From contig CAJOEC010000029.1 in assembly GCA_905233425.1 (NCBI GenBank), forward strand, positions 1-57,815: 57,815 bases of DNA, in the 5' to 3' direction. The position numbers were made by a program, and so were the translations under genes. The DNA is from an uncultured Prevotella sp. (GTDB lineage Bacteria > Bacteroidota > Bacteroidia > Bacteroidales > Bacteroidaceae). A model generated the notes under the pieces. That model had not been told where the DNA came from and did not search any database. It was given only the letters and a program-made list of their open reading frames with translations. Shown piece by piece: positions 8,110-16,184 of the stretch. The stretch's first letter is position 1. Every line of letters starts with the position of its first letter.

Positions 8110-9684
8110 ATGGGCTTATACATTAACAAGGGCAACGAGGCGTTTCGCCAGGCGCGCAATTCGGAGTACATAGATAAGTCGGGGCTGATAGCCGTAGTGA
8201 ACAAGACGCTTTTCACGCGCCAGAAACTTAGCTGCGTGACGCGCAGCCGCCGCTTCGGAAAGTCGATGGCGGCAGAAATGCTGGCCGCCTACTACGACCA
8301 CACGTGCGACTCGCGCCCGCTTTTCGCCGACCTTGAGATTGCCGCCCACCCCTCGTTTGAGCAGCACCTGAACAAGTACCCTGTCATCTACGTAGACATG
8401 ACAGCCTTCACAGCTGGCGGAGAAGACGAGAACATTGTGGGCAATATCCAGAAGAAACTTATTGAGGATATTGCAAAGGCATACCCGCAGGTAGAATACC
8501 GTGAGGGCGACCACTTGATGGAATACCTGCAGCACATCTCCGCCGCTACGGGCGAGAAGTTCGTGATGATTATCGACGAATGGGACGCCGTCATCCGTAT
8601 TTACGGCGACAACCGAAAGGTGAAGGACGATTTCGTGAACCTACTGCGCCGCATGTTCAAGGACATTTCGGCCGTCGATGTGTTTGCCGGAGTCTACATG
8701 ACGGGCATACTTCCCATAAAGAAATACAAGACTGAGTCGGCCCTGAACAATTTCTTGGAGTATTCCATGGTAGAACCACGCAGCATGAGCCGCTATTTCG
8801 GTTTTACCAAAGACGAGGTGGTTACCCTTGCCATTAAGCATGGCGTGGATTTTGACGAACTGGAGAAATGGTACGATGGCTACCAGATTGGCGACGAGCC
8901 GTCGATGTTCAACCCCAACTCGGTGATGCAGGCCGTTGATATTGGTCGTTGTCGCAGTTTCTGGAGCGGCACCGGCACCTTCGAGGCTGTGAAGGGCTAT
9001 ATCAACAGGAATTTCGACGGTCTGCGCGACAACATCATCGCTATGCTGGCCGGAGAGCGCTGCAAGGTGGACCCCACCAGTTTCCAGAACGACCTCTCCG
9101 AGATACACTCACGCGACGAAGTGCTCACCGTGCTCATCCATTTGGGCTATCTGGCCTACAACTGGCGGGAGAACGAATGCTACATACCCAACCGAGAGGT
9201 TGGAGGCGAGATGGTCAATGCCGTGAAGGCCAACCGATGGAAGCACGTTGCCGATGCCCTTGAGCAGTCGGACCAGCTGCTAAAGGCCACCCTCGAAGGC
9301 GATGCGAAGACGGTGGCACGCATGGTGGAGAACGCTCACTCCGAGAATACCAGCATACTCAGCTACTACAACGAGAATTCCATGGCCTGTGTGCTCTCAA
9401 TAGCCTACTACGCCGCCCATGCCGACTACATCTTTCACCGCGAGCTGCCCACGGGCAAAGGCTTTGCAGATCTGGTGCTCCTGCCACGAAAAAACGTCGC
9501 GAAGCCCGCCCTCGTCCTTGAACTGAAGTGCAACCGCAGCGCCAAGGCAGCCATCTCGCAGATCCGAAAGAAAGAATATACGGAGAAGGTGGCACAGTAC
9601 ACTGGCGAGCTGCTCCTTGTGGGCATCAGCTACAACAAGAAGACCAAGCGCCATGACTGCCGGATAGAGAGGTGCGTAAAATAA
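8110..9684 (+). CDS. AAA-ATPase-like protein with C-terminal PD-(D/E)XK nuclease domain
   Basis: 524 residues, full length for the AAA-ATPase_like plus PDDEXK_9 family. The N-terminal motif 'FGKSMAAEML' (within 'RSRRFGKS') is the degenerate Walker A of this family and 'FVMIIDEWDAV' the Walker B. The C-terminal nuclease core reads 'GFADLVLL' (Asp) and 'LVLELKCN' (E-x-K). It is the only plus-strand gene between asnB and the carA-carB' fusion and lies just beyond the point where CarB stops, so its arrival may be linked to the loss of the rest of carB (inference). Multicopy family; precise role unknown. Confidence 0.85.
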   Translation: MGLYINKGNEAFRQARNSEYIDKSGLIAVVNKTLFTRQKLSCVTRSRRFGKSMAAEMLAAYYDHTCDSRPLFADLEIAAHPSFEQHLNKYPVIYVDMTAFTAGGEDENIVGNIQKKLIEDIAKAYPQVEYREGDHLMEYLQHISAATGEKFVMIIDEWDAVIRIYGDNRKVKDDFVNLLRRMFKDISAVDVFAGVYMTGILPIKKYKTESALNNFLEYSMVEPRSMSRYFGFTKDEVVTLAIKHGVDFDELEKWYDGYQIGDEPSMFNPNSVMQAVDIGRCRSFWSGTGTFEAVKGYINRNFDGLRDNIIAMLAGERCKVDPTSFQNDLSEIHSRDEVLTVLIHLGYLAYNWRENECYIPNREVGGEMVNAVKANRWKHVADALEQSDQLLKATLEGDAKTVARMVENAHSENTSILSYYNENSMACVLSIAYYAAHADYIFHRELPTGKGFADLVLLPRKNVAKPALVLELKCNRSAKAAISQIRKKEYTEKVAQYTGELLLVGISYNKKTKRHDCRIERCVK

Positions 9685-9717
9685 CGAATCTAACGAACTT
9701 AACGAATTGTTAGTGAA

Positions 9718-12700
9718 TCACAGGTACGACAGATAGAGGTAGTTGGTTTGGGCGGGATATTCGGCGGCGAGAGTGTCTATCTGGTTGACTTTCGGGACGA
9801 TGCCGAGCATCTTGCGCCAGCGGCGGACGAGAAGGCCGGCCTGCTCCATATTCATTGCTCGAGGGGATTTCATTGTTCGAGGGGATTTGGAATCTCCGAG
9901 GCCGATGGCACGGGCAATCTGGAAGTCGCTGAAACCGTAGACCTTTGCGGCATGCAGTAGTTGTGCAGGCGACATGAAGCCTGCACCAACGGTTGGCGAG
10001 AGAAGATACTCGCGGAACTCGCTCGGCTCCATAAACTCGTAGGCCTCCGACAGCCCTGGGGACAGCCAATCGCCCCTAAGCTCCCGCAGCTGATGGTCAA
10101 GTTCGACAATGTGTTTCAGCTTCTGAAGGAACCAGCGGTCAATCATCGTCAGCCTGTGGATGTGCTCAATGCTGTAGCCTATCTGCAAGGCCTGTGAGAT
10201 GACGAAGATACGAGTGTCGGTGGGGGAAGAAAGAGCTGCCTCACCTCCGAAGGCTGGCACGGAGCCTGCCCCTACGGGGTCTTGGGGAGTAGTCATTGAA
10301 GAGGGAGCGGGTGTCTTGTTTTCGACAAATCCGTGCATTCCTTGTCCTATCATTCGCAGCCCTTTCTGCAGGGCCTCCTCGAAGGTGCGTCCTATGGCCA
10401 TCACCTCGCCGACGCTCTTCATCGACGAGCCGAGCTGGCGCTTCACGCCGTGGAACTTGGTGAGGTCCCAGCGTGGAATTTTCACTACTACATAGTCGAG
10501 GGCCGGCTCGAAGAAGGCGCTGGTAGTTTTCGTCACCGAGTTCTTCAGTTCGAAGAGACCGTAGCCGAGACCGAGTTTAGCGGCGACAAAGGCTAAGGGA
10601 TAGCCCGTGGCCTTGCTGGCCAATGCCGACGAGCGAGAGAGACGGGCGTTGACCTCGATGACGCGGTAGTCCTCGCTGTTGGGGTCGAGGGCGTACTGCA
10701 CGTTGCACTCGCCGACGATGCCGATGTGGCGGATGATCTTGATGGCAAGGGCGCGCAGCTTGTGGTACTCGCTGTTGGTGAGTGTCTGGCTTGGTGCTAC
10801 GACGATGCTCTCGCCGGTGTGGATGCCTAAGGGGTCGAAGTTCTCCATGTTGCAGACGGTGATGCAGTTGTCGTAGCGGTCGCGCACCACCTCGTACTCT
10901 ATCTCCTTCCAGCCCTTGAGGCTTTTCTCCACCAGCACCTGCGGGGAGAACGAGAAGGCCTCCTCTGCCTGTGCCAGCAGCTCTTCGTCGTTGTCGCAGA
11001 AACCTGAACCGAGGCCACCGAGGGCGTATGCGGCACGGAGGATTACGGGGAAGCCCAGCTCATGGGCCGCCAGCTGAATCTCCTCAATGGTGGAGCAGGC
11101 ATGGCTCTTGATGGTCTTCACGCCTATCTCGTCGAGACGACGCACGAAGAGGTCGCGGTCCTCGGTGTCGATGATGGCCTGGATGGGGGTGCCGAGCACG
11201 CGGACGCCGTATTTCTCAAGCACACCTTTTTTATATAGTTCCACGCCGCAGTTTAGCGCTGTCTGTCCGCCAAACGAGAGCAGGATTCCGTCAGGTCGCT
11301 CTTTCTCGATGATGCGCTCCACGAACTCCGCCGTCACAGGCTGGAAATATACTGTGTCGGCAACGTCTTTCGAGGTCTGCACCGTGGCGATGTTCGGGTT
11401 GATGAGCACCGAGTGGATGCCCTCTTCCTTTAGTGCTTTCAGCGCCTGTGCCCCGCTGTAGTCGAACTCGCCTGCCTGGCCGATCTTCAGGGCGCCGGAG
11501 CCGAGCAAGATAACTTTGGAAGCCCCACCCCCAGCCCCTCCCGCAGGGGGGAGGGGAGTAGTTACATTCTGCCTCTGCTCGTCACTTGTGCTCTGTTCTT
11601 GAGAGTATATACTCCCCTCCCCTCTGCGGGAGGGGGCGGGGGTGAGGCTTCTTTTGAACTCGTCAAACATCCATTCTGTGTCGGTCGGCCCGGAGCACGC
11701 TTCGGGGTGAAACTGCGCGGAGAACCAGGGGTGGGTCTTGTGGCGTATGCCCTCGTTGGAGCCGTCGTTCATGTTCACGAACAGCGGTTCCCAGTCCTCG
11801 GGCAGCGTCGAGTCATCGACGGCATAGCCGTGGTTCTGCGAAGTGATGAAGCATTGCGTAGTTCCCACGCGCTGCACCGGCTGGTTGTGCGAGCGGTGGC
11901 CGTATTTCAGTTTGTATGTCTTTGCCCCTGCGGCACGTGCCAGGAGCTGGTTGCCGAGGCAGATGCCCATGAGGGGGCGGACAGCCCCACCCCCAGCCCC
12001 TCTTTTATTTTTTGCCATTTCGTTTCTAAGGAATGTGCGGATATGTTCCACCGTCACCTCGCAACGCTCCGGGTCGCCGGGGCCGTTGGCAAGGAAGAGA
12101 CCATCGAAGTCGAGCTGGTTGAAGTCATAGTCCCATGGCACTCGGATGACCTCGATGCCTCGCCGGAGCAGACAGCGGATGATGTTCGCCTTTACGCCGC
12201 AGTCGACAAGTACCACGCGTTTTAATTTTCCCCGCCCCTTGTACGTAATGACCTCCTTGCAGCTCACCTGCTCTACCCAGTTAACGCTGCCGTATTCTTC
12301 TGATGCTGCGGAAGCAGCTTTTTCACTATTCACTATTCCTTTTTCACTTATCTCAATCCTTCCCATCATTACGCCTTGCTCGCGGAGCACCTTCGTGAGT
12401 CGTCGTGTGTCGATGCCTGTGATGGCGGGAATCTTCTCGCGTTTCAGCCACGCTGCCAGACTCTCGTGGGCACTCCAGTGGCTGTACTGCTCACTATAGT
12501 CGGCCACGATGAGGCCTTTAACATGGATGCGGTCGCTCTCTAATACAGGTAGTGAGGAAGCAAATTTTTCACTATTCACTCTTCCCTTTTCACTATTCAC
12601 TCTTCCCTTTTCACTTAAATCAGGCACCCCATAGTTGCCTATCAGCGGATATGTCGTCACCAGTATCTGCCCGGCATAGCTGGGGTCTGTCAGGCTCTCG

Positions 12701-12816
12701 GGATAGCCCGTCATGGCTGTGTTGAACACTACTTCGCCAACTGTGTTGGCATCATAGCCGAATGAGCGTCCTACGAAGAGACTCCCATCGTCGAGTATCA
12801 ATCTTGCTTCTTTCAT
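9718..12816 (-). CDS. carA-carB': Carbamoyl-phosphate synthase: CarA fused to the N-terminal half of CarB
   Basis: One frame encodes the glutaminase subunit ('PLMGICLGNQLL' nucleophile Cys; 'FHPEACSGP' His/Glu) and, after an inserted repeat (residues ~389-432), CarB from 'LLGSGALKIGQAGEFDYSG' to the end of the oligomerisation domain. It stops at 'NYLYLSYL', where CarB normally continues into the second ATP-grasp and allosteric domains; those ~500 residues are absent. Further foreign repeats sit at residues ~66-84, 270-278, 833-861 and near 976. The ATG at 12816 is chosen over an upstream in-frame codon at 12876 because the -7 box overlaps 12874-12881. Whether the enzyme works depends on a separate CarB C-half elsewhere. 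Confidence 0.88.
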   Translation of the reverse strand: MKEARLILDDGSLFVGRSFGYDANTVGEVVFNTAMTGYPESLTDPSYAGQILVTTYPLIGNYGVPDLSEKGRVNSEKGRVNSEKFASSLPVLESDRIHVKGLIVADYSEQYSHWSAHESLAAWLKREKIPAITGIDTRRLTKVLREQGVMMGRIEISEKGIVNSEKAASAASEEYGSVNWVEQVSCKEVITYKGRGKLKRVVLVDCGVKANIIRCLLRRGIEVIRVPWDYDFNQLDFDGLFLANGPGDPERCEVTVEHIRTFLRNEMAKNKRGAGGGAVRPLMGICLGNQLLARAAGAKTYKLKYGHRSHNQPVQRVGTTQCFITSQNHGYAVDDSTLPEDWEPLFVNMNDGSNEGIRHKTHPWFSAQFHPEACSGPTDTEWMFDEFKRSLTPAPSRRGEGSIYSQEQSTSDEQRQNVTTPLPPAGGAGGGASKVILLGSGALKIGQAGEFDYSGAQALKALKEEGIHSVLINPNIATVQTSKDVADTVYFQPVTAEFVERIIEKERPDGILLSFGGQTALNCGVELYKKGVLEKYGVRVLGTPIQAIIDTEDRDLFVRRLDEIGVKTIKSHACSTIEEIQLAAHELGFPVILRAAYALGGLGSGFCDNDEELLAQAEEAFSFSPQVLVEKSLKGWKEIEYEVVRDRYDNCITVCNMENFDPLGIHTGESIVVAPSQTLTNSEYHKLRALAIKIIRHIGIVGECNVQYALDPNSEDYRVIEVNARLSRSSALASKATGYPLAFVAAKLGLGYGLFELKNSVTKTTSAFFEPALDYVVVKIPRWDLTKFHGVKRQLGSSMKSVGEVMAIGRTFEEALQKGLRMIGQGMHGFVENKTPAPSSMTTPQDPVGAGSVPAFGGEAALSSPTDTRIFVISQALQIGYSIEHIHRLTMIDRWFLQKLKHIVELDHQLRELRGDWLSPGLSEAYEFMEPSEFREYLLSPTVGAGFMSPAQLLHAAKVYGFSDFQIARAIGLGDSKSPRTMKSPRAMNMEQAGLLVRRWRKMLGIVPKVNQIDTLAAEYPAQTNYLYLSYL
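9853..9888 (-). repeat. 18-bp tandem duplication inside carB'
   Basis: CATTGCTCGAGGGGATTT and CATTGTTCGAGGGGATTT are adjacent with period 18, giving the six-residue duplication 'SPRTMK SPRAMN' in a loop of the oligomerisation domain. Confidence 0.7.
10234..10315 (-). repeat. GC-rich in-frame insertion inside carB'
   Basis: Encodes a Pro/Ala/Gly-rich stretch between 'HGFVENK' and 'DTRIFVIS', where CarB proteins normally have a short helix. The DNA contains AGCCTGCCCCTACGGGG, related to the hairpin repeat at 21478-21512. Confidence 0.6.
11521..11649 (-). repeat. 129-bp MITE-like element bridging carA and carB
   Basis: Terminal inverted repeats AGCCCCACCCCCAGCCCCTC and its partner AGCCTCACCCCCGCCCCCTC (complement strand) flank a unique centre. 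Length 129 bp is 43 codons. It replaces the carA stop and carB start, and is read as 'SLTPAPSRRGEGSIYSQEQ' ... 'TTPLPPAGGAGGGA'. An element of identical length lies in pyrG at 18995-19123. Confidence 0.85.
11982..12006 (-). repeat. Half element inside carA
   Basis: AGCCCCACCCCCAGCCCCTC plus a short AT tail encodes 'RGAGGGAV' immediately before the glutaminase nucleophile segment 'PLMGICLG'. It matches one terminus of the 129-bp elements. Confidence 0.65.
12566..12616 (-). repeat. 21-bp tandem repeat inside carA ('SEKGRVN')
   Basis: Two copies of a 21-bp unit containing CACTATTCACTCTTCCC encode 'SEKGRVNSEKGRVNSEK'. A related stretch at 12319-12350 encodes 'SEKGIVNSEK'. The same GTGAA/GAGTGAAAAG vocabulary occurs in the noncoding gap at 43705-43735. 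Confidence 0.75.
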
Positions 12817-12873
12817 TATTACGATTTGAGTTCCGGAAGTTCCTGCTTGACTATAGCTGTCTGAAATGATGCG

Positions 12874-12931
12874 CAAAGGTACGGCAATTTGCTCGCAATC
12901 ACTCCGCCCAGTACAGTTTTAGATTGTTAAA
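12874..12931 (-). promoter_or_regulatory. carA-carB' promoter with nitrogen box
   Basis: TTTAACAATC at 12931-12922 lies 50 nt upstream of the -7 box TACCTTTG (12881-12874). The GAAAG/CTTTC inverted repeat seen in asnB and glnA is not present. Confidence 0.7.
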
Positions 12932-13036
12932 AACGCTCCGAACTTACTATTTGTAAAGCACGAAGCATCTGTCATTACCGATTTGCTGCCGTTTTGATAC
13001 AATTGTCCGTTAAAAGCTGTCATTTTGTAACTGAGA

Positions 13037-13080
13037 CTGAAAGCGTCGCTACTCAGATAACTGGGCGGCGACACTTTCAG
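13037..13080 (-). terminator. Hairpin downstream of the porin gene
   Basis: CTGAAAGCGTCGC (13037-13049) pairs at 12 of 13 positions with GCGACACTTTCAG (13068-13080). It lies about 35 bases beyond the porin stop and before the car promoter region. No strong U-tract follows on the minus strand, so termination is likely but not certain. Confidence 0.45.
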
Positions 13081-13113
13081 CGTTTTAATGGTACTATTGC
13101 GGATAACCGCTTT

Positions 13114-13812
13114 TTAATGCAGCGTCAAACCGAGAACGAGGTAGGCCTTCTGCGTACAGGGGTTGGCGGCGACCTGTGCGAAGACGGGGATGGAGAACGA
13201 GTCGGTGACTCGGATGTCCTTTGTGGCCTTCAGGGCGAGGTTGGTTACGGCAAAGCCACTTGTCCAGTCGTTGTAATAGGTCGTGGCATAAGGGACGGCA
13301 CCGGCCGTAGCAGTCCATTCTATGGAAGCCAGCTTAAATGGGACAACTACTTCCGCGTAGCTGCTATAGGCCCGCTTGCCGTCCTTGTTTGTGCCATCGT
13401 TGCCTGCGAAGTTGGTGTACCACTGTAGTGAGGCGAATCCGAAGTCGTAGCCGATGTTGGCCTCGAAAACATGGTTCGTCGAGTGGGCGTCGTACTTGAA
13501 GTAGCGGTGCTCCGGGCCGACATTATTGAACCAGTAGTCGGTGACTCCGATGTTCAGGCCGCCTATCGAGTAGGCCAGCGTCAGGTCGAACTCCTTTGTG
13601 TCGGCAGGGTCGGTCAGTCCCACGCTGCCCCATGCCGTCAGGCTCAGGCCCTTATATTCAACTCCGAGCGTAGGCTGTAGCGACACGTCGCTCAAGTCCT
13701 GGCCGCGCCAGATGTAGTTACTTACTATGTCACCTGAAACCTCTGTATTCACTTGCGCTGTCATCGTAAGTGCAAATAGTGCGAAAAACATACTTATAAT
13801 ATTCTTTTTCAT
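13114..13812 (-). CDS. TorF-like putative outer-membrane porin
   Basis: 232 residues starting at the ATG at 13812. 'MKKNIISMFFALFALTMTAQ' is a signal peptide. The mature part alternates short amphipathic strands and starts 'SGDIVSNYIWRGQDLSD', typical of the TIGR02001/TorF family of small beta-barrel proteins, and ends in a terminal strand 'KAYLVLGLTLH'. It follows amtB by 76 bp on the same strand, so it is probably the last gene of a glnB-amtB-porin operon and may help ammonium or amino compounds cross the outer membrane (inference). Channel activity is not shown for this subfamily. Confidence 0.75.
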   Translation of the reverse strand: MKKNIISMFFALFALTMTAQVNTEVSGDIVSNYIWRGQDLSDVSLQPTLGVEYKGLSLTAWGSVGLTDPADTKEFDLTLAYSIGGLNIGVTDYWFNNVGPEHRYFKYDAHSTNHVFEANIGYDFGFASLQWYTNFAGNDGTNKDGKRAYSSYAEVVVPFKLASIEWTATAGAVPYATTYYNDWTSGFAVTNLALKATKDIRVTDSFSIPVFAQVAANPCTQKAYLVLGLTLH

Positions 13813-13888
13813 AATCTTTTGTTGTTTAGTTGTTTTGTTGTTTGGGGAATTAGGATGAATGCCGGTTATCTGTTTTTTGAACCGGGAA

Positions 13889-15142
13889 TTAGTTGTAGCA
13901 GGCCTCACCGTGCTCGTAGATGTCGAGGCCTTCCTCTTCGATTCGCTTGTCAACGCGCAGTCCGTGCAGACGCTTGATGCCGTAGAACAGGACAAAGCCG
14001 CAGGCGGCAGCCCAGAGGTCGATGACCAGTATGCCGAAGCACTCGGCTCCGAAGAATCCCCATCCGCCACCGTAGAAGGCTCCACTCTCTGTGGCTAAGA
14101 GACCTGTCATCAGCGTGCCGAGGATGCCGCAGACACCGTGTACTGACGAAGCACCCACAGGGTCGTCGATGTGCAGACGGTGGTCGATGAACTCGATGGC
14201 GAAGACGAGCACTGTGCCGCAGACGAGTCCGATGATGACTGCTCCTATGGGCGATACCAGGTCGCAGCCTGCCGTGATGCCGACGAGACCTGCCAGCACG
14301 CCGTTGAGCGTCAGCGAGAGCGACGGCTTGCCATACTTCAGCCATGTGAGGAACATTGTTGCCACGCCACCGGCAGCAGCTGCGAGGTTGGTGGTCAGGA
14401 AGACGTGCGAGATGGCTATGCGGTTCACCTCACCACTGGCAGCGAGCTGTGAGCCGGGGTTGAAGCCGAACCAGCCGAGCCAGAGGATGAACACGCCCAG
14501 AGCGGCCATTGTCAGGTTGTGGCCGGGAATGGCGCGGCTCTTGCCGTCCTTTCCATACTTGCCAAGACGGGGGCCGAGAGCCATGGCACCTATGAGGGCC
14601 AGCACGCCGCCCACGCTATGCACTATGGCCGAGCCGGCAAAGTCGTGGAACACGCTGCCGAAGGTTGTCATCATAAAGCTGTCCTCGGCATCGTTGCAGA
14701 GCCAGCCGCCGCCCCACGTCCAGTGGCCCTCGATGGGGTAGATAAGCAGCGAGATGAATGCGCTATAGATGAGGTACATCGAGAACTTCGTGCGCTCGGC
14801 CATGGCACCGCTCACGATGGTGGCGGAGGTGGCACAGAATACGGTCTCGAAGATCAAGAAACCCTCTACTGGCAGTTCGCCGCCGTAGAAACTCAGGTCG
14901 CCCCAGTTCGGGGCACCGATGAAGCCCGCACCCTCGCTGCCGAACATGAATCCGAAGCCGAGGAAGAAGAACAGCAGTGAGCCGAACATGAAGTCGACGA
15001 AGTTCTTCATCAGAATGTTCGCCGTGTTCTTGCTGCGGGTGAAACCTGCCTCACACAGCGCAAATCCGGGCTGCATGAAGAATACCAACATGGCTGCCAA
15101 CAGCATCCATACAGTATCGAGTGATAATCCAATTTCGTTCAT
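13889..15142 (-). CDS. amtB: Ammonium transporter AmtB (first copy)
   Basis: 417 residues with about 11 membrane helices. Typical Amt features are 'MQPGFALCEAGFTRSKN' in helix 1, the first pore His in 'DFAGSAIVHSVGG' and the second in 'VGASSVHGVCG'. The cytoplasmic tail is short, ending 'YEHGEACYN'. It brings ammonium into the cell and is expected to be closed by PII under nitrogen excess. The PII gene glnB lies upstream at 15295-15642, reversed from the common glnK-after-amtB order only in position; both are on the minus strand with a 152-bp repeat-filled gap. Confidence 0.95.
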   Translation of the reverse strand: MNEIGLSLDTVWMLLAAMLVFFMQPGFALCEAGFTRSKNTANILMKNFVDFMFGSLLFFFLGFGFMFGSEGAGFIGAPNWGDLSFYGGELPVEGFLIFETVFCATSATIVSGAMAERTKFSMYLIYSAFISLLIYPIEGHWTWGGGWLCNDAEDSFMMTTFGSVFHDFAGSAIVHSVGGVLALIGAMALGPRLGKYGKDGKSRAIPGHNLTMAALGVFILWLGWFGFNPGSQLAASGEVNRIAISHVFLTTNLAAAAGGVATMFLTWLKYGKPSLSLTLNGVLAGLVGITAGCDLVSPIGAVIIGLVCGTVLVFAIEFIDHRLHIDDPVGASSVHGVCGILGTLMTGLLATESGAFYGGGWGFFGAECFGILVIDLWAAACGFVLFYGIKRLHGLRVDKRIEEEGLDIYEHGEACYN

Positions 15143-15159
15143 AACTTTGATTTTTTTCT

Positions 15160-15300
15160 ACCACAGATTTCTCAGATTTCACAGATATCTCAGATTTCTC
15201 AAATAATCCGTGTAATCTGTGCAATCTGTGGTCGTTAATACTAATTAATCCGTGTAATCTGTGGTCGTTAATACTAATTCGTTTAATTCGTGGTTCATTT
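15160..15300. repeat. Low-complexity 'CACAGATTT/AATCTGTG' repeats between glnB and amtB
   Basis: Iterations of ATTTCTCAGATTTCACAGAT and TCCGTGTAATCTGTGGTCGT. The second phrase is directly repeated. Related to 18055-18230 and to the 67-bp tandem repeats at 1843-2060. Confidence 0.75.
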
Positions 15301-15642
15301 CTTGTCACGTAATACGGTGTCGCCGTGTTCGCCGGTGCGGATGCTCCACGTGTCGATCATGTCACTCACGAATATGCGGCCGTCGCCGACTTCGCCCGTG
15401 TGGGCCACTTCAAGTATCACCTTCACCGTCGGGTCTACGAACTGGTCGCGGCAGACGATGGTCAGCGCCACGCGCTCTATGACGTCAGTAGAATACTGCA
15501 CGCCACGGTAGATGCGTTCCTGTCGGCTCTGGCCGATGCCGTGCACGTTGTGGTACTCAAACCAGTCGATGTCCGAACTGAGCAAGGCCTCCTTGACCTC
15601 CTCAAATTTCGTCTTACGGATAATTGCTTCGATTCTTTTCAT
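15295..15642 (-). CDS. glnB: Nitrogen regulatory protein P-II
   Basis: 115 residues beginning MKRIEAIIRKTKFEEVKEAL. The T-loop has 'YRGVQYSTD', with Tyr50 at the position of the uridylylated Tyr51 of enteric PII. The nucleotide-binding part includes 'GEVGDGRIFV', the PII signature, and 'SIRTGEHGD'. It senses ATP/ADP and 2-oxoglutarate and gates AmtB. It is the first gene of the glnB-amtB-porin set, directly behind a promoter with the nitrogen box, and is the only PII in the window although there are two Amt proteins. Confidence 0.95.
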   Translation of the reverse strand: MKRIEAIIRKTKFEEVKEALLSSDIDWFEYHNVHGIGQSRQERIYRGVQYSTDVIERVALTIVCRDQFVDPTVKVILEVAHTGEVGDGRIFVSDMIDTWSIRTGEHGDTVLRDKK

Positions 15643-15709
15643 ACCTTTTTACCTTAATTAATTAATACTAATACCCTCTTATTGGGCTGAACTTTGCCAA
15701 TTGACGGTG

Positions 15710-15767
15710 CAAAGGTACGACAAAAACGAAAGAAAACCGTAGGCTTTCTTTCGTTTTGTTTGTTAAA
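15710..15767 (-). promoter_or_regulatory. glnB-amtB promoter with nitrogen box and inverted repeat
   Basis: TTTAACAAAC at 15767-15758 is 50 nt upstream of the -7 box TACCTTTG (15717-15710). The inverted repeat GAAAG-N15-CTTTC occupies 15728-15752 and is extended to CGAAAGAAA/TTTCTTTCG. The sequence TTTTTGTCG just before the -7 box is shared with glnA and asnB. Confidence 0.78.
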
Positions 15768-15934
15768 TCTTTATTTTTCTGTCTTTTTGGCAGAAAATCG
15801 TATGTTTTGACGGCATAATGTAAACGTTTGTCGGCAAATGCCTTTCAGGATGTTACATATTGACAGGAGGGCGTTTCGCCGGAAATTGAGTGATGATTAA
15901 AAAATAACTTGGTACGATTTAGTGTGTTTGACCA

Positions 15935-16125
15935 CGCCCCAAAGGGGCAATGAGCAGTCAGCCCAGGGCAGCGCCCTGGGTAGGCATGAGTGCATAGCCC
16001 CCGCCCTGAAAGGCTACGGGTAGGCGAGCTTCGCTCGGGAATGAGGGCAAAAGAATGAGTAGGAGGCGTCGCCTCCGTCCAAGGCTTTTGCCCTGCTGAC
16101 TGCTTGCTGGCCTTTCAGGCCGTTC
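15935..16125. repeat. Cluster of GC-rich hairpins (REP-like)
   Basis: Consecutive short palindromes: GCCCCAAAGGGGC, CCCAGGGCAGCGCCCTGGG, GCGAGCTTCGCTCG and GGAGGCGTCGCCTCC. The outer phrases GAGCAGTCAGC and GCTGACTGCTTGC form a longer enclosing stem. The vocabulary recurs near 21560 (GGCCTGAAGGCC) and in the element at 451-677. Confidence 0.7.
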
Positions 16126-16184
16126 TGCGGAAACATACGATAATCACCTATTTGTACCAACTTATTTTTTTACTTTTACTAAGG

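Larger units (their letters stand above)
15643..16184. other. Gene-free stretch of 542 bases between glnB and the purF paralogue
   Basis: Contains the glnB promoter at its left end and a dense cluster of GC-rich hairpins (15935-16125) at its right. No open frame with coding character. Confidence 0.65.

Noticed and set aside
12817..12876. 20-residue extension of CarA
   Set aside because: The -7 box at 12874-12881 places transcription start at or after the upstream codon; CarA proteins begin near 'ARLILDDG'.
13099..13115. Plus-strand intrinsic terminator GCGGATAACCGCTTTTT
   Set aside because: No plus-strand gene is transcribed into it and it overlaps the 3' end of the minus-strand porin gene; probably chance.
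13114..14085. Longer version of the porin reading frame starting inside amtB
   Set aside because: The upstream 91 codons overlap amtB in another frame; the signal peptide begins at the ATG at 13812.
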